A stretch of 48,733 bases of DNA, taken from contig DIAS01000118.1 in NCBI GenBank assembly GCA_002415855.1, positions 1 through 48,733 of the forward strand, written 5' to 3'. Every line of letters begins with the position of its first letter. Within the stretch, counting starts at the first letter, position 1. Both the position numbers and the translations under genes were made by a program. Source of the DNA: Bacteroidales bacterium UBA5072 (GTDB lineage Bacteria; Bacteroidota; Bacteroidia; Bacteroidales; UBA10428). This document shows positions 33,544-40,591 of this stretch, one piece after another. Below the pieces are notes generated by a model. That model did no database searches and was not told where the DNA came from. It was given only the letters and a program-made list of their open reading frames with translations.

Positions 33544-34935
33544 TTATTTTTTTATCAGGGTAAACTCCACCCTACGGTTCTGGGCTCTTCCTTCCTCCGT
33601 TTGGTTTGTATCAATGGGCCTGCTTTCCCCATATCCAACCGCAGACATCCTTTCAGTTTTGATACCTTGTGAAGCGAGGTATTTCACCACCGATGCCGCT
33701 CTTCCTTCAGATAGTTTCTGATTGTAAGAATCCGATCCTTCGTTATCAGTATGACCGGATATTTCAATGAGTTTGATATCCTCTTCGAGCATAAACTGAA
33801 CAACCTTGTCAAGTTCAGCATAGGATTCAGGAAGCAGGACGGTTTTGTCGAAATCAAAGAAAATGTTCTCCAGGACTACGGCAGAACCCTCTTCAATCGC
33901 ACGCAATCCGTCGAGGAATTCATCCTTAACAATTTCAGGCTGAATAAAAATAACTGTATCGGTAGACTGACAATTGTACAGATCTTTTGCAAGATAGATG
34001 TATTTTCCTGCCGGCAGATTTAGCAATTCGGTTCCGGTCATTTTGTTATTCCAGGTAACGGAATAAGGAGGTGTACCGCCAATCAAACCAATGCGTATCC
34101 TTCCGTCATTGATGATCCTTGAGGCTTTGCCTGTGATGGGATCCGTACCACCTGTGTACCTTGTCTCAATAATGCGGCTTTCAAAATCATGCGGAACAGA
34201 AGGACAATCCCGGCAATTCTCCAACGGTGATATGATGACATCGTCAAAATAATAGTAGGCATACGCTTTGTTGCGCATGTTTACCACGTTCTTGTCGGTT
34301 ACTACGTAGTTGGTATTGTCATAATTCCGGAAGTTTCCGATAATAAAAAAACGTTCGCCTCCTGTGGCAGTATATACGGTACAGAATTCCTCCCATTCAT
34401 CAATATTATCGAGGAATAGTCCAATTTTATTGGTGATCTGCGGTGTGTATGTAAGGTTTACGTTGATGTCGTTCTTGATCTCTATCTCGCTGAAAAACAA
34501 ACTCATCTGGTCGACGGCAAACCGTGAATAGGAGGCCAGCTTGTAGTAGAACCTGACACAGTAACGCTGCCCCTTGATCATGGATGTTGTTAATTTTCCC
34601 TGGATGTACTCCCGGTAACTTTCTTCAGTACCGCTCAAAATGGCTCCGACATAACCATCCCCACTGTTGGGTTCACTTTCTCCTGCAAAGTTTTTAGGTA
34701 CACTGACGTTTTTTGGACTGCACCTGTTGAAATAGTCGGGTGTGGCACGGGTCGGATAGGACCATCCCGGAACCAGTTTATGCGACAGGTTCTCTGGGGT
34801 ATAATCCTGCGGACAACTTTCGTATTCCTCAAAACCTGAATTTACTACAAGGTTTTTTCCCTGCCCAAACGATGTATTCAGTGCGCAAAATGATAGGAAA
34901 ACAGAAATCAGCAAGGCAAAGCAAGTTTTCTTCAT
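33544..34935 (-). CDS. Outer-membrane OmpA-family protein with SprB-like repeat
   Basis: 463 residues, signal peptide MKKTCFALLISVFLSFCALNTSFGQ. Residues about 28-245 form a beta sandwich beginning NLVVNSGFEEYESCP (carbohydrate-binding-like). About 270-325 resembles one SprB repeat (IGGTPPYSVTW, LPAGKYIYLAKDLYNCQ). The C-terminal OmpA domain (from about 345) has FFDFDKTVLLPESYAELD, ISGHTDNEGSDSYNQKLSEG and QNRRVEFTL, which bind peptidoglycan. SprB repeats occur on gliding and T9SS surface proteins. It is upstream of the TPR/propeller gene and downstream of pyrD by 25 bases. Confidence 0.88.
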   Translation of the reverse strand: MKKTCFALLISVFLSFCALNTSFGQGKNLVVNSGFEEYESCPQDYTPENLSHKLVPGWSYPTRATPDYFNRCSPKNVSVPKNFAGESEPNSGDGYVGAILSGTEESYREYIQGKLTTSMIKGQRYCVRFYYKLASYSRFAVDQMSLFFSEIEIKNDINVNLTYTPQITNKIGLFLDNIDEWEEFCTVYTATGGERFFIIGNFRNYDNTNYVVTDKNVVNMRNKAYAYYYFDDVIISPLENCRDCPSVPHDFESRIIETRYTGGTDPITGKASRIINDGRIRIGLIGGTPPYSVTWNNKMTGTELLNLPAGKYIYLAKDLYNCQSTDTVIFIQPEIVKDEFLDGLRAIEEGSAVVLENIFFDFDKTVLLPESYAELDKVVQFMLEEDIKLIEISGHTDNEGSDSYNQKLSEGRAASVVKYLASQGIKTERMSAVGYGESRPIDTNQTEEGRAQNRRVEFTLIKK

Positions 34936-34960
34936 AATCCTGTGTTTTCAATATTCGAAC

Positions 34961-36010
34961 TTACAACGTTTTATACGCCAGATGCTTTTTAAGTTCTTTG
35001 TTAATTCTTTTGACAATGAATGGCCCATCGTAGATGAATCCTGTGTACACCTGTACCAGCGATGCACCTGCCCTGATCATTTCCAGCGCATTCGCAGGAG
35101 TCAATATGCCGCCCACCCCGATCACCGGGATGCTGTTACCGGATTGTTTACATATGTAACTTATCACTTCCAGGGTCTTATTCCGAAGAGGATGGCCGCT
35201 CAATCCACCCTTTCCGATTTTTTTAATCCGGCTATCCTCTGATATCAAACCATCACGTTTTGTCGTTGTATTGGTTGCTATGATGCCATCCAGCCCTATT
35301 TCATGGTACAGTGATATGATCTCATCCAGGTGAGTCAACGACAGATCCGGTGAGATTTTAAGAAATACCGGTTTTCTGACAGCTTTTGCTGCTCTTTGCT
35401 CCATGATCCTGTCAAGGATTTTCCGTAGGGAATCCTGGTCCTGCAGCTTTTCCAATCCTGCGATATTCGGGCAGCTTACATTAATGACCAGGTAATCTAC
35501 GTCATCATAAAGCTTGTTGAAACAACTTAAATAATCGTCAGGAGCCCTTTCATTGGGTGTTGTAGTGTTTTTACCAATGTTTCCGCCAATGATCAGCGTC
35601 TTGTCTCTTTTTTGAAGGTTTTTCCGGGCATAATCAGCCCCCTTGTTATTAAAACCCATTCGGTTGATAAGGGCTTTATCCTTGGGAAGCCTGAAAAGTC
35701 GGGGTTTCGGATTGCCTGCTTGTGGCAGGGGCGTTACAGTTCCAATTTCGATAAAAGCAAAGCCGAACAGTGAAAACTCCTTGAAAAAGTCCGCATTTTT
35801 ATCAAATCCGGCAGCCAATCCAACCTTGCCTGGAAATTCAAGACCGGCAACACTGGTCATGAGAAGTGGTGAATGATCCTGAAAGACAAATTTCAGCATT
35901 CCACGCATTCCAGGCAAGCGATAGGCGCATTTTAGCGCGAAAACCACCAGATGATGAACCTTTTCCGGATCAAGCAGGAAGAGAACAGGACGGATTATGG
36001 TCTTGTACAT
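34961..36010 (-). CDS. pyrD: Dihydroorotate dehydrogenase (quinone-type layout, class 2)
   Basis: 349 residues. The N-terminal extension MYKTIIRPVLFLLDPEKVHH and the hydrophobic helix mark the membrane-associated class 2 enzyme that oxidises dihydroorotate to orotate with quinone. FMN-site sequences are VGLAAGFDKNADF (63-75), FNNKGAD, GGNIGKN and GVGGI. At the catalytic-base position the sequence is INVSCPNIAG, so the residue after S179 is C180; class 2 enzymes normally have Ser (SSPN) and Cys is typical of class 1. An 18-base sequence matching the XRE operators lies within the gene. It stands 30 bases after the XRE gene stop, probably one transcript. Confidence 0.93.
   Translation of the reverse strand: MYKTIIRPVLFLLDPEKVHHLVVFALKCAYRLPGMRGMLKFVFQDHSPLLMTSVAGLEFPGKVGLAAGFDKNADFFKEFSLFGFAFIEIGTVTPLPQAGNPKPRLFRLPKDKALINRMGFNNKGADYARKNLQKRDKTLIIGGNIGKNTTTPNERAPDDYLSCFNKLYDDVDYLVINVSCPNIAGLEKLQDQDSLRKILDRIMEQRAAKAVRKPVFLKISPDLSLTHLDEIISLYHEIGLDGIIATNTTTKRDGLISEDSRIKKIGKGGLSGHPLRNKTLEVISYICKQSGNSIPVIGVGGILTPANALEMIRAGASLVQVYTGFIYDGPFIVKRINKELKKHLAYKTL
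35145..35162. promoter_or_regulatory. XRE-operator-like site inside pyrD
   Basis: An 18-base stretch around the palindrome TTACATATGTAA (35148-35159) is identical to 36112-36129 in the XRE gene. In pyrD it codes for S-Y-I-C-K, in the XRE gene for V-T-Y-V-N, so the two copies lie in different frames. This suggests selection on DNA. Confidence 0.45.
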
Positions 36011-36040
36011 GGAGTTTTACGCAAAGATAATGATAATCCT

Positions 36041-36439
36041 TCAATCTTTACCCGATGGTTGATATTCCGTAAACGTACCGTCAGCATGCAGTAAAATAAT
36101 TCTCTTAACGCTGTTTACATATGTAACTTTCTGTTCTGGTTTTGGCGGGTTATCAAACAGGTCTGCTTGTCCTGAAGGACTTTGTTTCACTTTTACAGCC
36201 CTAGTAACTGTATTGGTGTCATTAAAGTCTGTTTTCATCATTTCTCCGTTACCGACCAGCAACCATTCGATATTGATATCCGGGAACCGCTTCATGGTTT
36301 TCAGGATAAAATCATAGGAAGGCTGGTTACGACCGCTTAATATATGGGATATTCCTGACCGCTGTACCCCTATTTCATCGGCAAACCTGGTAGCTGTAAA
36401 ACCCAGCCGGTTTAAAAGCTGAAACATTCTTTCTTTCAT
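36041..36439 (-). CDS. XRE-family transcriptional regulator
   Basis: 132 residues: helix-turn-helix domain at about 5-60 (FADEIGVQRSGISHILSGRNQPSYDFI), with a linker containing a charged PPKPEQK segment and a C-terminal motif VTYVNSVKRIILLHADGTF. The type is widespread in Bacteroidota; its target is unknown. Three palindromic sites immediately before the start, one overlapping the -7 element TACATTTG at 36444-36451, suggest autoregulation. That element ends 4 bases before the ATG, so the mRNA could be leaderless or nearly so. pyrD follows 30 bases downstream. Confidence 0.9.
   Translation of the reverse strand: MKERMFQLLNRLGFTATRFADEIGVQRSGISHILSGRNQPSYDFILKTMKRFPDINIEWLLVGNGEMMKTDFNDTNTVTRAVKVKQSPSGQADLFDNPPKPEQKVTYVNSVKRIILLHADGTFTEYQPSGKD
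36112..36129. promoter_or_regulatory. XRE-operator-like site inside the XRE gene
   Basis: The palindrome TTACATATGTAA at 36115-36126, within an 18-base sequence shared exactly with pyrD (35145-35162). It lies in the last third of the gene, on the side facing pyrD. Confidence 0.45.
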
Positions 36440-36440
36440 A

Positions 36441-36499
36441 CTACAAATGTAACAATAATAATGATTACATGAGTAACTTCAGTGATGTTACATGTGTAA
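36441..36499. promoter_or_regulatory. three tandem palindromic operators upstream of the XRE gene
   Basis: Sites: CTACAAATGTAA (36441-36452), TTACATGAGTAA (36465-36476) and TTACATGTGTAA (36488-36499). The second has palindromic arms TTAC/GTAA and the third TTACA/TGTAA. Centres are 24 and 23 bases apart, on the same face of the helix. The first overlaps a TACATTTG -7 element for the XRE gene. Confidence 0.6.
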
Positions 36500-36819
36500 T
36501 GTTATTACTTGATGCTTAATTTCAGGAGAAAGGATGAAAAATCTCAATGCTTATGCTTCCTTTTAGGGGTCTTTTGCGGACTAAGATACTTGGATAAATA
36601 GTTTGAATAAATCTCTTTATACACTGGATTACAACATGTTAAGCCTATATATTAATTGAATAGGACCCAAAATTGTATTTATTTGAACTTTTATTTAAAT
36701 TAAAAGATCATAAAATGGAATTAATATATTGATTAACAGTTAATAAAGATTAACATATTTTCATTTTAATAATTATGAAAAAGGTATGTATGGGTGTTTA
36801 GCAGAGAAAAAGTACCCGA
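36500..36819. other. AT-rich intergenic region
   Basis: About 320 bases with no gene. The stretch is strongly AT-rich to the right of 36600 and lies between the XRE operators and the end of the lipid kinase gene. No promoter consensus, hairpin with T-run, or small ORF with good features was found. Confidence 0.6.
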
Positions 36820-37788
36820 TTAAAGCGAGAGATGGCCATAGATGATGTTGATACTTTGTGGAAGGATGCCGAATTCAAAGGGAGAATGTCCAAGCGATTC
36901 TCCATCAGCCTCAACATGGATCAGGGGATCTGAATCGATCAGGATGCTTTTCCCTTTGTGCCCCTCTATCTTGGGATGTTCGAGAATTGTTCCGTCGTAA
37001 AGCATCGCCAGGCTTCTTATAATTTCACCTTTCCTGATCTTTTTTACAATGGTAATATCAAACAACCCGTCATCGGGAATGGCGAAGGGAGTTTGCATCA
37101 TCCCCCCTCCCGAGAATTTACCGATGCCTATGCTGATGGTAAATACATCATTGTGCATGATTTTACCGTCGATTTCCACAGAAACAGCCGTATGCCGGTA
37201 CAACAGCAAACTTCTAAGCAGGTTGTAAAAGTACAGGGTCTTGCCTCGTCTTCCCTTTTCCTTCTGAAGATTGGTACGTTTCACAACAACGGCGTCAAAA
37301 CCCAGTCCGGCTATGTTAATAAAATATCTTTTCTGCCTCGATGTTCCGTGGTAGTAATGTACAATGCCTGCATCCTGGAGCTTGTGCTTACCCTCCTTGA
37401 TGATTTGTATCGCATTTTCATAATTGAGTGGTATACCAAAAAGCTTCCCCCAGTCGTTTCCCGTTCCAACTGTGATCATGGCCAGGGTAATTTCGGAACT
37501 GGGGCATATTTTTTGTGCAAAGGCACCATTTACCACTTCGTTCATGGTTCCGTCACCGCCCACAACGATGATCTTTCGGAAGCCAGTCTTTATGCCTTCA
37601 TTGGCCAGAAGGATGGCATGCCTCCTGGCCTCTGTAAATATTGCCTGGTAAGACAATTCATATTTCGATAACAACGATGAGATCTTCTGCCAGTCTTTCT
37701 TTCCCCTTCCGTTACCTGCATTCGGATTCACGATTACCAGCCAGCCTGGTTGCTGCTGTTTTGCATCATCCATGATTTTTTCACTCAT
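36820..37788 (-). CDS. Diacylglycerol kinase-family lipid kinase
   Basis: 322 residues. VIVNPNAGNGRGKK (19-32) begins the kinase domain; VVGGDGTMNEVVNGAF (about 75-90) is the nucleotide-binding GGDGT motif; a C-terminal beta sandwich follows (GKFSGGGMMQTPFAIPDDGLFD). Members phosphorylate diacylglycerol, sphingoid bases or other lipids at the inner membrane (DgkB/YegS/BmrU type). The substrate cannot be decided. Next to it on the other strand lies a PlsC-type acyltransferase gene, so both may concern lipid metabolism, but they are not an operon. Confidence 0.92.
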   Translation of the reverse strand: MSEKIMDDAKQQQPGWLVIVNPNAGNGRGKKDWQKISSLLSKYELSYQAIFTEARRHAILLANEGIKTGFRKIIVVGGDGTMNEVVNGAFAQKICPSSEITLAMITVGTGNDWGKLFGIPLNYENAIQIIKEGKHKLQDAGIVHYYHGTSRQKRYFINIAGLGFDAVVVKRTNLQKEKGRRGKTLYFYNLLRSLLLYRHTAVSVEIDGKIMHNDVFTISIGIGKFSGGGMMQTPFAIPDDGLFDITIVKKIRKGEIIRSLAMLYDGTILEHPKIEGHKGKSILIDSDPLIHVEADGESLGHSPFEFGILPQSINIIYGHLSL

Positions 37789-37865
37789 TTTTGCATCCGG
37801 GGAATTTTAGTATCGTCCCGTTAAGTAAATATACCAAAAAAACGCTCGCTTCCTGGCTTGTTCAT

Positions 37866-37897
37866 AAAAAAACCCTCCCGCTGTGGGCGGGAGGGTT
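37866..37897 (-). terminator. terminator of the second csp gene
   Basis: Minus-strand 11-bp perfect stem (AACCCTCCCGC with GCGGGAGGGTT), 5-base loop, T-run at 37872-37866. It lies 37 bases after the csp stop, like the terminator of the first copy. Confidence 0.92.
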
Positions 37898-37933
37898 AAG
37901 GATTAAAATTTTCCTCAGGTGTTGTTCGAATCG

Positions 37934-38125
37934 TTATATTCGTTTCACATTAACCGCATTCAATCCTTTTTTACCCTGCTGGAGTTCAAAAGACACATTG
38001 TCGTCTTCCTTGATTTTGTCAATCAAGCCAGAAACATGAACGAAGTATTCGTTACCGGTCTCTGCATCTTTAATAAATCCAAATCCTTTGTTCTCATTAA
38101 AGAATTTTACTTTACCTTCTTTCAT
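37934..38125 (-). CDS. Cold-shock domain protein (second copy)
   Basis: 63 residues, MKEGKVKFFNENKGFGFIKD with KGFGFI and YFVHVS. It differs from the copy at 18689-18880 at a modest number of positions, mostly in the middle, for example DAETGNEY for DNATSEEF. It has the same TACCTTTG element, short leader and GC-rich terminator. It is an RNA chaperone, presumably for growth or cold response. The two genes look like a recent duplication, or gene copies kept alike. Confidence 0.96.
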   Translation of the reverse strand: MKEGKVKFFNENKGFGFIKDAETGNEYFVHVSGLIDKIKEDDNVSFELQQGKKGLNAVNVKRI

Positions 38126-38151
38126 AGTATTAAATTAATAAATTGTATCTG

Positions 38152-38159
38152 CAAAGGTA
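38152..38159 (-). promoter_or_regulatory. -7 promoter element of the second csp gene
   Basis: TACCTTTG on the minus strand, 26 bases before the ATG; identical with the first csp gene. No TTTG at -33. Confidence 0.6.
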
Positions 38160-38264
38160 TAATTAAATAATTAGAATTATTTATACCGATTCTAAAAAAA
38201 ACAAAGAAAGTTATCAATAGTCAGCAGGTTATCCGTGAAGTTTCTTTGCGGCAAGGTGAACAAA

Positions 38265-38299
38265 TTTGTCCAGCCATACTGATTTTTCTTTTATTTTTG
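38265..38299 (+). promoter_or_regulatory. possible promoter of the acyltransferase gene
   Basis: TTTG at 38265-38268 and TATTTTTG at 38292-38299; the spacer of 23 is longer than the usual 19-20, so this is a weak call. Transcription would start near 38304, before the GTG at 38314. Confidence 0.35.
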
Positions 38300-38313
38300 T
38301 AAAAAGCTACAAT

Positions 38314-39063
38314 GTGACCAGGAAAATTTTGCATATGCTGTATCAACCCTATAAATGGTTGTTTTTCCTGCCATTTCTGACCATCAATACCATTTTCTTT
38401 GGTATAGTTGCCGTCCTTGTTTCATCTTTAATCAACCAGCGCATAGGCAGTTTTTTCGGAGGGGTAATCTGGTCTCGGCTCAACGCCTGGCTTACACCCA
38501 TGTTTGTGAATGTGAGCGGGAGAGAAAATATAGAAAAAGGCAGATCCTATGTCATTGTATCCAACCACCAGAGTATTTACGACATCTTCCTGGTTTACGG
38601 CTGGTTAGGTATCGATATCAAGTGGGTGATGAAAAAGGAACTGGGAAAGATTCCCGGTGTAGGTTTTGGCAGCAGAAAGGTAGGGCATATTTTCCTTGAC
38701 CGTTCAAACAGCCGTGTGGCCTTGGAATCCTTGAACGAGGCAAAAAGAAGGCTTGTGAACGGAACATCGGTGGTGATTTTTCCTGAAGGTACGCGCAGCA
38801 AAACAGGAGAAGTGGGGCCATTTAAGAAGGGGGCATTCAAGCTCGCCATTGACCTGGGCTTGCCAATTCTCCCTATCACCATACGGGGTACCAAAGATAT
38901 ATTGCCGACGGGGACCATCGATCTGATGCCGGGCAAAGCTACCATGATCGTTCATAAACCGGTTGAAATCCACCAGTACAATGAGGAGTCGATAAAACTC
39001 CTGCTGGATGAGACCCATGATATCATTACCGGAACCCTGTTGAAAGCGTACCATTCAATCTAA
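38314..39063 (+). CDS. plsC: 1-acyl-sn-glycerol-3-phosphate acyltransferase (PlsC family)
   Basis: 249 residues from GTG 38314 (VTRKILHMLYQPYKWLFF), or 242 from ATG 38335; TTG 38266 is in frame but lies before the likely promoter. The N-terminal hydrophobic segment anchors it to the inner membrane. Motifs: NHQSIYD (HX4D catalytic site), SRKVGHIFLDR, FPEGTRSKTG and ILPITIRG. It transfers the second fatty acyl group in phosphatidic acid synthesis. It is a single-gene unit; the neighbour is the MEMO-AMMECR1 fusion 69 bases downstream. Confidence 0.93.
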   Translation: MTRKILHMLYQPYKWLFFLPFLTINTIFFGIVAVLVSSLINQRIGSFFGGVIWSRLNAWLTPMFVNVSGRENIEKGRSYVIVSNHQSIYDIFLVYGWLGIDIKWVMKKELGKIPGVGFGSRKVGHIFLDRSNSRVALESLNEAKRRLVNGTSVVIFPEGTRSKTGEVGPFKKGAFKLAIDLGLPILPITIRGTKDILPTGTIDLMPGKATMIVHKPVEIHQYNEESIKLLLDETHDIITGTLLKAYHSI

Positions 39064-39132
39064 CACAACCGATCATTTTATTGTGTAAATTTGATAAAGC
39101 TTTATTCCCAGCGAACCTGAACCATCAATGCC

Positions 39133-40581
39133 ATGGAATCCTCCAATGAAAAACTGATGACCAGGGAGCCGGCTGTGGCCGGACAATTCTATCCGGGCAA
39201 TCCTGGCGGATTAAAAGCTGAGCTTGAGCGCCTGTTCAGTGGCGCAAGCACAAAGTTATCCGGAAATTCTTTGGCAGTGATCTCTCCCCATGCAGGTTAC
39301 GTATATTCCGGTGGCGTAGCAGCTTCAGCGTTCATGCAGGTCGATCCCGACAAGGAATATGAGAATATCTTTGTTATTGGTTCAAGTCATCGGTATGCGT
39401 TCAATGGTGCCTCGGTATACACCCATGGCAATTTCAGAACTCCCCTTGGTGAAGTTCCGGTAAATATTAAACAATCACGTGAACTGATTGCCGCAAATCC
39501 TTTTATTTCTGATCGTTCAGATGCCCAAATCAATGAGCACAGTCTGGAGGTACAGTTGCCTTTCCTCCAGTTCTGGCTCAGGAAGAAATTCCAGATCATA
39601 CCCATTGTCATTGCCACGCAACAAGCCTCAACCTGCCGGGAAATAGCCCGAACGCTCAAGCCGTATTTTGTACCCTCGAACCTGTTTGTCATCAGCACGG
39701 ACTTTTCACATTATCCCGGGTATGATGACGCCTGCAGGATAGACAGGCAAACTGCCGAGGCAATCCTGACCAACAACCCGGAAGGTCTTCTAAAATCAAT
39801 TGCAAAAAATGAGCATGCGGGGATCCCGGGACTTTCAACCTGTCTTTGTGGCTGGACGTCGGTGCTGACACTCCTTTACTTAACTGAGAACATTCAGGGA
39901 ATACAATACAGACTTGTGGATTACAGGAATTCGGGAGATGCAGCCGGCATGGAGAACAAATCACGTGTGGTTGGCTATTATGCCATTTCTGTCGGATACA
40001 CTGAAACCTTGGATAACAAAGACGTGACGGGGATGATTTTCTCGCAGGGAGACAGAAAAGTGCTGCTGGATCTGGCGCGCAACGCTATTATCACCAGACT
40101 GGCTGGCGGAGAAAGATCAGGCACCGGTAGCGTGAACCTGTCAGCTGCACTCAAACAACATGCCGGTGTATTTGTTTCCCTGTACAGGCAGGGTAAACTG
40201 CGCGGATGCATCGGCAGGTTTACTCCTGACCTGACCTTGTATGAACTGATCCAGGAAATAGCAATTGCATCATCCATACATGATCACCGTTTCCCTCCGG
40301 TGACAAAGGAAGAGATCGATGAGCTGAAAATCGAAATCTCGGTACTTACACCATTGAAAAGAATTGCTGCTGTTGAGGAAATAGAACTTGGCCGTCATGG
40401 CATATACATCAGAAAAGGTCACAGTTCGGGCACTTACCTTCCCCAGGTCGCCGTAAATACAGGCTGGTCAAAAGAAGAATTTGTAGAGCACTGTTCCTCC
40501 GACAAAGCAGGCATTGGACGCAATGGCTGGAAGGAAGCCGAATTATTCACTTACGAAGCCATAATCATCAAAGAGGAATAG
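39133..40581 (+). CDS. MEMO-AMMECR1 fusion (AmmeMemoRadiSam system proteins B and A)
   Basis: 482 residues. Residues about 9-285 are a MEMO1-like domain with ISPHAGYVYSGGVAASAF, STDFSHYPGYDDA and QINEHSLEVQLPFLQ, related to iron/copper-binding LigB dioxygenases but with unproven chemistry. Residues about 300-478 are an AMMECR1 domain with the hallmark LRGCIGRF near 356. In many prokaryotes these stand beside a radical-SAM protein (AmrS). No such gene is in this window. The AMMECR1 Cys in RGCIG is present and may take part in catalysis. Convergent with the ccsBA gene (11-base gap). Confidence 0.93.
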   Translation: MESSNEKLMTREPAVAGQFYPGNPGGLKAELERLFSGASTKLSGNSLAVISPHAGYVYSGGVAASAFMQVDPDKEYENIFVIGSSHRYAFNGASVYTHGNFRTPLGEVPVNIKQSRELIAANPFISDRSDAQINEHSLEVQLPFLQFWLRKKFQIIPIVIATQQASTCREIARTLKPYFVPSNLFVISTDFSHYPGYDDACRIDRQTAEAILTNNPEGLLKSIAKNEHAGIPGLSTCLCGWTSVLTLLYLTENIQGIQYRLVDYRNSGDAAGMENKSRVVGYYAISVGYTETLDNKDVTGMIFSQGDRKVLLDLARNAIITRLAGGERSGTGSVNLSAALKQHAGVFVSLYRQGKLRGCIGRFTPDLTLYELIQEIAIASSIHDHRFPPVTKEEIDELKIEISVLTPLKRIAAVEEIELGRHGIYIRKGHSSGTYLPQVAVNTGWSKEEFVEHCSSDKAGIGRNGWKEAELFTYEAIIIKEE

Positions 40582-40591
40582 CGCCAGGCAC

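Noticed and set aside
36534..36566. 10-codon leader peptide ORF (MKNLNAYASF)
   Set aside because: No gene follows on the plus strand, and no attenuator hairpin was seen.
36958..37671. 237-codon ORF on the plus strand opposite the lipid kinase
   Set aside because: Antisense shadow of a gene with clear DAG-kinase motifs; no family features of its own.
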